Below the pieces are notes generated by a model. It ran no database searches, had not been told where the DNA came from, and saw only the letters and a list, made by a program, of their open reading frames with translations. Positions 1 through 12,800 of a DNA stretch of 64,000 nt are shown piece by piece (the first letter of the stretch is position 1; each line of letters begins with the position of its first letter). Source of the stretch: Gymnothorax reevesii (lineage: Eukaryota; Chordata; Actinopteri; Anguilliformes; Muraenidae); the NCBI GenBank assembly GCA_029721435.1, contig CM056583.1:58928120-58992119 (forward strand), read 5' to 3'. A program made the position numbers and the translations under genes.

Positions 1-640
1 TGATCACCTGCCTAATATGCTGTTGATCCTCCAATGCGCAAAAACAGAGCTGTAAAATTAATGTCCACCTGAATCTCCAGATCTAGGGTTTCCCCGCAGA
101 AAATTTCCCAGAGCAGACCATGTCACTTATTGTCTTCTTCCAGCTGTACATCTTGGTGCCATCTCTTCTGCTGGTAAGTTATGCACATAGACACAGCAAA
201 TATGTGCTGTGACAGAAAGCTGGACTAATCGGGCCAGGCCACCTTCTTCCATTGCTCCAAGGTCCAGTTCTGACACTTGTGTGCCCACTGTAAGTGCTTT
301 TCACACTGGGATTAGAGTAGCACTCTTACCTGTCAGCAGCTACAAAGCCCCACATTTTCAGTGACTTGTCCCACAGTAGCCCTCTGTCTGTTTGAGGGAG
401 ACTGGATTGCCTCGCATTTATATGAGCCTTGGGGGTCTAGCAGAATAATTTGTAGTTTGTCCCTCCTTAGACTATTGTTGGTAGATACTCAACACCACAG
501 GCTATGGTCACCCATTAAGTCTTGCTGCTTAGGCATAACTCTGGCCCAGTCATCCAGCCATAATGATTTGTGCCATATCAATGTCACTCAGGTCCCATTA
601 CTCCTGCATACAGTAAGGTCATCTAGGTGAAGTAACTTTT
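1..640 (-). mobile_element. Degenerate Tc1-like transposon, cut by the window edge
   Basis: Read on the minus strand, this stretch gives broken pieces of a Tc1-family transposase. Around 225-305 the reverse strand reads QWAHKCQNWTLEQWKKVAW, matching the catalytic-core stretch of fish Tc1 transposases (usual form: WA..H..WT.EQW..V.WSDE). Frameshifts and stops interrupt the rest, so it is a fossil. The left end lies outside the window and no clear terminal repeat is seen at the right. It sits just upstream of the WDR70 start. Confidence 0.75.
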
Positions 641-859
641 TGCTGTTCTTTGATTTTGATATGCTCCAATGTAATGAAGCGGTCGAAGTTATTTTCTTTA
701 TATATGAGTGGTTATAATGTTTTGATTAATTAATGTAAGCTTAACTGAGCTGACCGTATCGTGTGGTTTTTCTATCTGTCCTCCAGAACAGCATGGGGCG
801 CAATGCACCGGTAAGACATTAACTGACTAAACTACACGAAGAAGAAAAGCCAAACAATC
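641..859 (+). promoter_or_regulatory. WDR70 5' flank and probable 5' UTR
   Basis: This is the gap between the Tc1 remnant and the WDR70 start codon. No TATA box or CpG-rich block is obvious. A ten-codon upstream ORF including its stop (ATG at 793, TAA ending at 822) lies out of frame ahead of the main start. A CTCCAG and a CCG|GTAAGA flank 786-810, so this could instead be a small untranslated exon. The transcription start cannot be placed from sequence alone. Confidence 0.35.
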
Positions 860-884
860 ATGGACGCCAAGAGTGGCGGGGAAG
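860..884 (+). CDS. wdr70: WDR70 coding exon 1
   Basis: Codes MDAKSGGE and ends in phase 1 at GAAG|GTAATG. The ATG context (ACAATCATGG) is acceptable, and the frame joins exon 2 through a GAG codon. The N-terminus is poorly conserved in this family, so the start rests on frame continuity and splice sites. Confidence 0.75.
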
Positions 885-3800
885 GTAATGTGAATATTTA
901 TTATAGATTTTTTTTTTTTGAAGTGAGTTGTTGTATTTAGGATGCCAGTTAACTAACTAATGGAGAATTACTTGTGAAGTACAAGTAACTGTTTAATCTT
1001 GACCTGAGCTTCTTTGCCAGACGGTCTGGAGATCGTTAGAATGGCACTTGCTTGCTAGCTGATTAACTAGAGCGAGGTAGAGTAACATCAGCTAACGGTA
1101 ACTTAATATCTCGCCAACATTGCTCTATACGCGTATTTCGTGAAAGAGAGTTACTGTTTGTTGGGCTCCGTGACTCACTTTTCCCATGGCCGTCCTGGCT
1201 AAGTGAACAAACCTGGTATTTGCTGCATTGCTGATTGGTATGGGTTATATTCACCGAATTTTGTTAGCTTTAGTCCATCAGTGAGTTATTAACATTTAAT
1301 TCAGTTCAATTTTAGCGTGCATTTTATGGATCTTTCCTGGCCTTCAGTGTTTGTGATTGTTTGTGAGTATATGGTGAGGTGCAAATAAGATGGAATAAAA
1401 CTGTATATTGAGCTCAAACTTGATGTGTTGTGAGGAAAGGAATTGATGAATGAACAAATAAATAAATAATAAACACCTGTAAATGATTACAAAATTGAAG
1501 AGTTTTGTGCAAACCACAGGACGTATTAAAATTCCTATTATTACTTCCAGAGATCCAAAGTTCCAGTAATGATGGAGACATTGCCTCAGTGATGGGGTTC
1601 TCTGGTTTTGGTAAGTTATGTTATGGGGTCATAATCAATTGTAGCTGGAGTCATATTGCTTCTTCACAACAAGTTCTTGGGCTAAAATATGTAATGTGCA
1701 TCTTGATTATTAAATATTTGCACTTGAGTGATAAGGGACAGTTTTCCACTGAAATCCATCCTGATTCTTAAATTTTTTAACCTGGACAGGGAAGAAAGCT
1801 CGGACCTTTGATTTGGAGGCTATATTTGAGCAGACCAGGAGAACAGCGATCGAAAGGAGCCACAGAACATTAGGTGGGCGCTGATCATATGGCTTACTTC
1901 ATACTGTGTACTCAAACTTCCATTGGGACTTGTGTGCAATATACTTTGATATTTTGAATGTGGACCGCGCCAGCGCAGACCATGGCTAAGAGCTCTTCTG
2001 TGCTGGCCGACTCGGGTGCCAGTCACCCAACAGTTGTTTTTTTTTTTCTTTTGATTGATTTATTTTAATTTGATTTCTTTATGACTGCTCGAAGATCCAA
2101 AAGTTTTCTCTTATGTCAATTTCAAATTTGGTGTGGCCCTCACTTAGGATGGGAAGACAAAACCTAGCAGTTATGCCAAAAAAATTGTGTATTTATCAAT
2201 ATCAAGGCTTCATTCTTCTCAACGCTCTAAGATAACAAATGTTGAGTGATTTCAGTGAAACTTGGTTTGACCATTGCCTGTTGAGCATTAACTGTCAAGA
2301 TGATCAAACCAAGTGATTTTGATGGGAATGGCGTATAACCGTATCGCATATTTGCATAAGGAGGATGTTTTTACCTGAGTGTGATTGCTGTATCAACATA
2401 CATGTGCACAGCACCTTCACTGTGCTTTTTGTTAGTAACAAGACATTAGTTCTGGGTAGGGCCAACCTTGCCTCTCAAATGGCCTCAAGTGTTCAAGGTG
2501 TGGATTCATCAAGATGTTGGAAACATTCAAGAGCCTTTGAGATTTTGGTCCTTTTTAATATGACTGCATTAAATATTTTCTGCTGATTTTTTTTGAAACA
2601 GTGTTTGCTTTGTGACAAGGTCAACTATTGGGATTTGAGGTTTGAGGTTTTGACACCAAATTTTGGCCATTCTCATCTGACTTCTCTCATCAACAAGGCA
2701 TTTCCGTCTGCAGAACTGCTTGTTGCTGGATGTTTCTCGTTTATGGCACCATTCCGTGTATGCCTTAGAGAGTTATGTGCGAAAATCTCAAGAAATCACT
2801 AGTTTCAGAAAATCAGAAACCTGCCCATCTGGCACCAACAACCATGCTGCACTCAAAGACAGTCACATTCTTTCCCCATCATGGTGTTTTGTGTGATACA
2901 GCCTCTGACTCCTGTCTGCATGATCTTATGTGCTGCTGCCTTATTATTGGCTGGATAGTAGCATAAATGAGCGGATCAGTGTTCCTAATAAAATTCCTAT
3001 TGTGTGTGTATGTGTTCAACTTTCATAATTGGCACAGGTACATGTGTGTGTGCGTATGTCCCTGCACACATGCTATATTTTTAAGCAGAGATATGTGTGT
3101 TGCCCAGAGGAAAGACGTGAGGAGGAGGCCCGAGCGGAAGAAGCAGGGAGTTCTCTGAAGAGCGAAGTCAGACCTGGGGCTGATTCCACCTCCAGAAGCT
3201 CAAGGTGCAGCCTTTAACTGTGCATCAACAGTATTTGTCCCTAAAGTCAGACACTGGCTACTTGTACTGGTCTTGGAACCTTGAAGTGAAATGGTTGCAG
3301 ATTTGTGCAAAAACGATCGAAGACATTCTCTGTGAGACTTTTTCGGTGACCGGCTGTTTGTTACATCACACGTCTGAATAAGCTGTTTTCGCCTTGAAGC
3401 AAGTCAAATTTAAATATGAAACCTTAAGTAGGTGTGCGTTTGCACTGCAGGTTTTTGACTCTACTAATTTGCTTAGGCCTCACACTGGGAGAAATGTTTG
3501 GGCACATGTTGTGAGGCCAGTAGTATGAGCCGAGATTGGTTGTGGTATTTTTTTGTACCAGTCATTTCCTACTCTGTATTAACGGGTTTGGCATGTACTA
3601 AAACCTCTCGTGATGTGTCTCTTCGCAAACTGTGGTGGTGTTGCGAGTGGAGAATAGCTGGAGATGTTTTGTCTGCCCGCAGGCCTCAGGAGAGTGAGGA
3701 GAGCAGCGACAGCGGCTCCGATTCGGACTCCAGCTCTGACCTCATCGGACCCCCCGCACCCTCCCAGAGTGCTGCCCGCAGACCCGGAGATGAAGAAGAG

Positions 3801-6800
3801 GACTTTGTGGGACCCCCACTTCCCCCGGGATACAGAGCCGATCACGGCGATGAAGAGGAGGAGGAGGACATGCAAGATGAAGATGATGACGTATGTGTAT
3901 TTTTGTATGGTCCTGGTTCAACATTATTGAACAAGGTTATTCCATGATTGAAACTAGTTATCTCATGATTTTTTCTAAATTAGTCATTGAGACTTGAAAT
4001 TCTCATGCAGGTCTATTAAATATTGCAATAAACCAGGTTTTGTGATTCTTGATAAAACATTATGTGAATCACATAATGCAGACTTAGTTGCGGATTTGTT
4101 CTAAAGTTTTAATGTAGTATACTTTGTTCTGCTCTTCTGTCAGTCTTTCAGTAGCCACTCATGATTCTTGTTTCTCATATTTTGCGACCTCACTGTACTC
4201 TGCTTTGGGTCATTGCTGCTTATCGCTCTGCACCATTTCTCTTATCCCTTTATATTCTGGGTGATTGAACCAATGCTTTTGCTTTCTCACAGAACCCAGT
4301 TAAAAAAATTCCAGATACACATGAAATCACGCTGCAACATGGCACCAAAACGGTAAGATGGTCATCTTTCTACTCTGTGAAAGCTGCTCTGGGGGAGGAA
4401 CTTATGTGTGTAATTCATTTTGACCAAAATGAAGCAAGATTCAGTAATGTTTACATCGGTCATTTATTTTCCCCTTGTGACCTGTGGCAGTCGTTGCTTG
4501 ATTGACTCCATGGATCATTGACTGAAAACTAAAACAGGTTTTCGGCTTCAAAAACTCTATTTGGCTTTTTCAGTGATCACTGAAATTAATCTGTTACCTG
4601 AATTTGCGAATAAATTGTTTTTCCCTTCATTTATTTCTTAAGTTCAAGCAGAGGACAAATGTTGTCGCTACACCAGCCTCATTCTCCATAATGCGAGCAA
4701 GGTTCAGGACATTTACGCAGTGTTATAATAATGGCTGTTTTGCTAATAGCCCTGTTTTCTACTGAACCGTGAATTTCAATTAAAGAAGCGCTATCAAGGC
4801 ATGTAATGAGCTCCATTAAAACTTAAAAGGAAAATGACTGAAAACCTACCCTGTTTGTACTTTGAGAGAATATTTGCCTTGAGAGAGGATACTTACCTGT
4901 AGGACCTGATAGAGCATGTTTACACTCGGCTTTGGATTTCCAGGTGTCTGCTCTGGGCCTGGACCCCTCTGGTGCTCGGCTGGTTACTGGGGGATATGAC
5001 TACGATGTGAAATTTTGGGATTTTGCTGGGATGGATGCTGCCCTCCAGGCATTTCGATCCCTTCAGCCTTGTGAATGGTAAATAGTTATTGGTCAGCATG
5101 GACCAATACAGCAAAAAATTAGATCATATTCATTGATATTGCAAAAAAAACATACAGTATGCGTCAATATTATGTGAATAATCATTTTGAATATGAATAT
5201 TTTTAACCTAATTAGAATTTCAGTTTTGAGTTGATCATGTTCTGAAGAAGATGTCAGTCAACTTTTGACTTAAGTTAAAAGCTAGTTATTAACAAATAGC
5301 ATGACAAATGGCATTTTTGAATACTAGCCTACTTTGCTGTAATTTTAGTTTTTGGATATGATGTCTCAAATGTGACCCTAAGTCATGTCTCGTCAGGTAG
5401 CTAGCCGGTGGACAAGTAGAACTTCTGAATTCTTACTTCAAATTAAGTTCACTTGCGATTTCTTTTTTATTTCAAATCTAGTTTGTTATCTGTATCTGCT
5501 TCTGATGAATCTTGTGGTAAAATGGTTGCACTGCCATAATTTGAAGTTTCATATCATATTGTACTTTTCTGTGTCCATCTAATAGAATCTTCCTAATGGC
5601 TGGATAAATAAAGCGGCAGATTAAAGATTAAAACTGACTTTCATATCATGTAGAAGTTGTGTTGAAACATATTTCATTATCATTTTATTGCCCAACCACT
5701 TTATTTGAATGTTTATTAAATTACATTTGCATTTTTGTTTATTATTAAGGCTCTACACATTTTGTTAGTTTGTTCATTTATTTGCTGGACTAAATTTACT
5801 TTGCAAAGTAAAGTCATTGCCATTTCTCTGTGCCAATTAGCACTGTAGTCCAACGCAATTACGTGGATTCTTTCTGAAATTGAAATCCTTCCCCACTTGA
5901 GTCTTTATTCTGTATTCTAGTAAATGATTGTGTGTATCTTTCTTTAGCCACCAGATAAAGTCCCTGCAGTACAGCATCACTGGTGATGTCATCCTAGTAG
6001 TGGCGGGAAATGCTCAGGCCAAAGTATTGGACAGAGATGGTTTCCAGGTTTTGGAGTGTGTGAAGGGGGATCAGTACATTGTTGACATGGCCAACACTAA
6101 GGTACGGTCATTGCCGAGAGAGCTTCCTTACATATGCTCTTACACTGCTGTGAAAAAGTACAACCATTTTCCGGCTTTGTTTCTCATCTGTTCTTGAATT
6201 TCTTTAGATTGTGGCATTGTGTGCTGCTTTATGTCTACCTCACATTGCCAAACAGATTGTATTTAAGTGATTTTTGGACTTATTAGGGCTGACAGTAATC
6301 ATGCTTGGATTTGTCTAGTGAAATCAAACCCAATTATTAATCAAATTTGTTTATTTGTATTTTAACTAAGGGGACAATGACTTTTTTTACATAGGGCTAG
6401 GATTAGATGGCTTGTTTCTTTCAGTAAATTTATATGCAAAAACTGCTTTTTGGGATACCTTGGATTAGATCTGTCTGATATTAAAATTAGTTTGATTATC
6501 TGAAACATTTAAACATGACAAATATGCAGAAATAAAGGATATTGGGATGGGGCAAATCCTTTTCACAGCACTGTACCTTATGCCTCATTTTCATTATAGC
6601 ACTGTAGAAGTTTTGGTCTGCTGTTGAAGTGGAACGTTTTATTTGATGCCTTGAACAGGGTCACACTGCAATGTTGAATTCTGGCTGTTGGCATCCAAAG
6701 ATTAAGGAAGAGTTCATGACCTGTTCAAATGATGGGTGAGTGCAAAACCAAACACAGATTAGAGCCTGAAGTCACAGGACTGTGTTTAGATAAGGGGAGG

Positions 6801-9800
6801 TGTGCGCATTTATACCATGCATCAATATCATTACACAATGAGTACTAATGACATGCATGTTCTCAAACTGGCTAGGAGAGGTGGATGAGAAAAGCGAACC
6901 AGAATTGACATCACAGCTATTGTTTACTGCATAATGTTTGGGACAAAGACCCCCCCTTCCTTCGTTGATTTACTCTCTTAAATTGTCTTAATATATTGTC
7001 CTTACTGCTACATTTCAATGTAATTATGCTGTTTGTTTACATAAGGACATTTTTAATATGGGCCAACTTCTTTGCTGTTAGCCTACCTCGCCAGACAGAT
7101 TCGCAAATTTGAATGACTAGTGCCTATAGACGCAATTGAATAGACCTAGAATCTGAGCAACGAAACATGACAGCAGAGCACACACGTGTCAAAGCACAGA
7201 TGAAATGTAAGCTTGTTAACTCCCACTGAATTGTAGTTTATGGAAACTGGCTATCTACTACTAAACTTAATACAAAGAACATTGTGAATTTCACCCTGCT
7301 GCTTTTTTGTCCCCCGCCGTGCGGAACGCGCGAAGCGGCGGGACATAGTATTCACGACCTTGTCAGCGAGATATCTCAAGAACGAATAGACGGATTTTCT
7401 TCAAATTTCATGTCAACATGTATTAGGGTGATACCCCGGCGCCAGTCGATTTTGGTGACCTTCGCGTCACTCTCAAGGTCACACTGAGACATTGCTCATT
7501 TTGACACGATTTCACATCTTGTGGCGGGGGACAAAGACACGTTAGTGGCAGATACTTGTTTATATAGGTGTCACTATTATTTTGTCAACTTCGAATTAGC
7601 TTCCAAAGCTACTGGTACACCACTAGGATATATAACGTAGCCAGTACCAACATTGAATTCATTTGGCTTCTAGTTCAACATAATATGCAGACATTTGGCA
7701 TGACAGGATTTAGTCGCCAACAATTGTCATTTATATGTAACTAGGGTTTCACTGGGCCTCATCTTTTTGGCGACCATTGGGTCTGTCAGTTAACTTTTAC
7801 CAAATAATTTTGAAAATATGAAAAATATATATATTTTTTATCAGCAAAGGCTTTAAGTATAGTTGTTTTTTTTTCTTTTTATGAAAATATATAATTCAGT
7901 TAGTTTAATACTGTCGCAAAGGCAGATTTTACACACCGTTGGTTGTTTGTGAAAATATCTCAATGGTGCTGCTCTGCACAGTCATCATATTAAACTTACC
8001 CCTTATAAGAGAAGTGGTTATGATGGCCAGGTCGGCTGGAAATCTGTTTTAATGGAAGGAGGGCCAGACACATCTGAGAGAGAGAATAGAATACGAGCTT
8101 GCAGATTGATCTTACTTCTTTGTTTTTGCTTTGGTTGGAAAAAACCATCTCCTACCACTGAAAGTTATTTTCCCCGTTTACCCATATGGAGCTTCTTTTC
8201 TCTGTTCTCATCCCATAATTTTTTATTAATGCTTTAAAATCTTCCTGCCTTCAGTACGGTGCGTACATGGGACCTGAATACAGAGAAGAAGCACAAGGCT
8301 GTGTTCAAGCCTCGCTCCCTGCAGGGCAAAAGAGTCACCCCTACTTGCTGCACCTACAGTCGGGACGGCAAGCTGATTGCAGCCGGCTGCCAGGATGGCA
8401 CCATTCAGATATGGGACCGCAACCTTAGTGTAAGGCTTTATTTTATTTTCACCCTATGAAGTGTGGGTTTCCTCAGTATGTTCATTCCAGATCCAAACCA
8501 GCCCTCTGGATCTGAACACCATTGCTTTCACTTACCAGCTGTGATTGTAACATCTGCAGTAGAACATTCATTTTAGAGGAGAAGTATTTCCATGATATGG
8601 GTTCTGAAGTATCAGCACAAATGATAAAGCTGTAATTCTCTCCGTTTCAGGTGCACACGAAGTTCCACTGTCGGAAGGCTCACGCTCCAGGCTCTGACAT
8701 CTCCTGCCTCACGTTCTCTTACGATGGGACGACCTTGGCTTCGCGAGGAGGTGAGACTGACTGCTGTGGTGCAGTGTCTCTGCAGAGAATCGGCTGTGGC
8801 AGCACAGCTTTGCAGTTTACCTGTGATGACGCTGGTTCAACTCAAGCTGTCAGCAGCCCTATCTCCATCTGCTTGTTAAACGTTTGGTTTACTGTGAGCT
8901 CTTTGCCTTTCAGATGTACTGAGATGTACTGCATCAATTCTGCACAAAATTACCTGAAAAAGAAGCTGGAAAATGTTATTTCTAGTATGTAAACTAGACT
9001 CCTATCACTGGCGCATCATCAAAATGATTTAATGGATACCATTAGCAAACTGATATAATCATACTATTTGAGGCAGATCATTTAAAAACACTAGAATAGA
9101 ACAAACGGTAGAAGATGTCTATGTAGAGTAACAAGAACGGGTTATTCAGCCCAAAAAAGCTGGCCATTTCCCTACCTCTGAAGTGCACCTGGCACTAAGG
9201 GTACTTAAAGACTAGATTATATGTACCACTGGATCATGCCTAGTCTCAAAATCCAAACATGTTGTTCCAACCTAGCAAGCTGTTTTGCACTGTGACTGCT
9301 GTCTGTTTGGAGAAAATACTTCCTGCAGTGTGTAATGTATTTGCATTTGTAATGTATTTATCCTTTTCTTATGACCCATTGAGCATCATGCTGTTGATAA
9401 AATCTTGTTCCGCTTTAATGAGTGTTGATCTCAATGTGACCCTCAAGTCTTGCTCCTTTAGTTTTACAGTATGAATATACCTGTCAATGGATTAATTGAG
9501 AATTGAATAAGTGGTTACTGATGGGTTCCTGTGGTGCTGTCGCTGTGTACAGCATACGTCACTCTGACTGTGATGTGATGATCATGCAGGAGATGACACC
9601 CTGAAAATCTGGGACATTCGGAATTTCACCAAACCCCTCAACGCTGCCTCTGGCCTGACCACCTTCTTCCCCATGTGAGTCGTCCTCCTTGAATGGTGAT
9701 GATTCTGGGCATTCTCCGTTCCTCTGGGAAATTCCAAATATATGGAAATGTTTGTGCTTTATTTTAGGAAGATAAATGTCTGTGTTCAGTTTCATCTTGT

Positions 9801-12800
9801 GAAAGTCAGGCATTCTCACAGATGCTAGGCGTACATTCTCGAATGTGTCTTTTTTTCTGTTTTTCCCTTTGTCCAGTTTAGGGCCCTATTGTTTTACTTT
9901 ACTGTGGATATTGCCTCTTTTTCACAGGACCTTGGTCAATAAAGCAGCCAATCAATAGGCAATCAATTGTTTAATCAATGAATTTTGACTGCAGTTGGAA
10001 AGTTTAACCTATTTATACTTACTCATAATGACCATACTTTTGCATATAATTTGGCAAGTGTTTCTTCTCTTTTTTTTTTTGTTTTGTTTTTGTGTTTTTT
10101 TTTCCTCCCCAACGGTGGTACTGCTTTTTTTTTTTTTTTTTTTTCCGAAAGCCGATTTCAGTTTTTATTGCGGTAAACACAAGGCTGCTTTGCCTGTGAC
10201 AGGAAACGGTGTGTTTTCAGTGGAGATGGAATTCACTGCAAGAGAGAATGCAGGAGAAAATCAAGAGTAACTGAAACTTCTGAACTTCTCCAAGTTTAGA
10301 TGCTATGAATGTGAAAACAAACATTTTTTGAAGAGCAGATAAATGTATGAGTGTTTTTAAGCTATAGTGACTTTTTCTGCTGTATCATCGAGAAACTTGC
10401 AGTGAAGGGACTTAACCCTGGCTCTTCTCCTAGGACTGATTGCTGTTTCAGCCCAGATGACAGGCTCCTAGTGACTGGCACTTCAGTCAAGAAAGGTGAA
10501 GGCAACGGCAAGCTGGTATTCTTCGACCGGGCTTCCTTCCAGAAAGTATATGAGATTGAGGTGTCAGATGCGGTGAGTAAGGTCCTTCCCGCGGTTGTCT
10601 GGGATTGACATGCCAGCCTTTGGAGACTGGATTTCTTTTGAGTCAATGATGACAGCCATCATGTCTATGCAGGGCAGGAATGCCTGGGGTTATATGATTC
10701 CTCCTTTGAGACCTATTGAAGGTTTTATGTTAAAACTTGAAACACTTTTATATGATGTTTACACAGAGGTGCTTTCCTCCAACATCACATCAGATTTCTC
10801 TTTCCCTTTTTGCCATTCAATGTGTTTGGGCCATTTGTCTTTTATATCAAAACTTATTCGTACACGCAAAGTCTTGGGCCTTAGCTGGGATAAAGTTCTT
10901 CCAAATGTTCACTCCATCTGAACGTGCTCACAAGGTAATCGTTTCATTTTGACATTTGGTGTTTGAATTAATGACTTTTTCTTTGCCTTAAAGACCAAAG
11001 TTCATTACAGGATCAATCTTTTAACACTGTTCATGTGTGGCTTCAATCCATATCAATAACTTTTCTGGGGATCTCTTCTCATTGAGGAGGTAGACTCCTC
11101 TGAGTTCCCAGTTGTTTGTTACTTTCATCAGAGCGCTTGCCTTAAAATTGAGAGAGGATGAGATGGGAAGGGCTGAAGAATTTCTTTGATGTTAGCAGCT
11201 CTCTAAACTTTACTTGCAGAAGACTCTTCACAATCACATTTTTAACATTCTGGGAAGTTGAAGGGCCAGTTCAGGTTAAAAACTAAACTTAAATTGAAAT
11301 GAATACTCCTGTTTTTGGCTTACATCAGCAAGTCTAAAACGTCCGTTAGGGATTCTGCAAAATCCCTCATATGTTGGAATGACAGTTCCAGGATCAGTCT
11401 GTGATCTCTTGCAAGCCAATTTTGGTTCACTTTTTAACACCACACCAGCACCAAATCATTGCGGATATTGAGCTGCCAGTTATATTAAGCCGGAGTTGAG
11501 ATGAGTTCTGATATGGATGTCAGTTCACAGATTGTAAATTGCTCAAGTATGTAAATTGTACTTCATACTTAACTTTAGTGCAGTTGTAGTGTTTTAGTCG
11601 CTCAGTTTTTAACTTTCTGGCTTGTACTCCCTTGTTCATTGCTTGTGCGTCAGAGTGTTGTGCGTTGTCTCTGGCACCCGAAGCTGAACCAGATCATGGT
11701 GGGAACTGGGAATGGTTTGGCCAAGGTCTACTATGATCCTTTTAGGAGTCAGAGGTAAGCACCTTCAACTCTGTATCATAAATTAGTTCCACTTGCTGTT
11801 TCTTTCGCATATTGTCCGTATTGACATACTTTGTATTTTCGCATACACATTCACATTTTTTATAAAGCAAATAAATGTGTAAAGAAGTGTTTATTTGTTT
11901 GATTTATTAATGATTTTTATGTTAATTACCTGTCGTGTAGTTATTTTCGACTCGATTGAATATGTCATTTGCATAACAAATCTAACAAATGGCAAGGTTT
12001 CCGACTGAATGTGGCAGTTATTTGGGGCCAGCATGTTCCCAGTTTATTTCATAATTACCATGCAAAAACCCAGTAGAGCCAGATTAAAAAGAAAATGGTA
12101 ACTTGCCAAGCTCCTTAAAACTATGGATTGGCTGAGCTCCACTAAACAACCAACCTGTGATCAGTGTCCCCGAGTCCAATCTCTCAATTTCGCAGCCTTG
12201 AAACTGTCACTCTGCCTCTCCTTACTGACCCCTTGGTCAAGCAAACTATCCATATGTCTCAAAACAATAGTCATCAACTATCTTTCATTTCCCTCCATGA
12301 AACATTGTGATTTAGTTACTAACATGCCGAATTTCCTGATGGCGTAAAAGCAGGGATCCTAAAAATGGCCTTCCAGTCTCCACTCTAGGTATTTCACAAA
12401 ATAATCAGTGCTACCAGCCAGCCATCACACTTGTCTCTCTGGTAGAAGGGAGGGTTGAAATCGTTGCGTTCCCTGGCTTCAAGCTCTGTGCTTCAGGGAA
12501 GCAGGCTGATGTGGATTTAACATGTTCATCCCTCGTTTTGTAGAGGAGCAAAGCTGTGCGTGGTGAAGAGCAAGAGGAAAGAGAAGCCGGCAGAGACCCT
12601 GACACAGGACTACATCATCACTCGTGAGTATCACCGTCGCATCCCTGGGCCCAACTGTGCTCCTGAAGGACTTGGCCTTTCAGGGATGCTCCTTTTGTAC
12701 CAGATAATGATTGCAATCACCTGCTGACATCAACTCTTTCAGATCCCTTTATTACTTCATATTTTCCCTCTCTATTATGTTGTAAACATTGCCCTGTCCC

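Noticed and set aside
3498..3947. 149-codon ORF as a separate gene
   Set aside because: Its middle is WDR70 exon 5; the rest is intron read-through on both sides.
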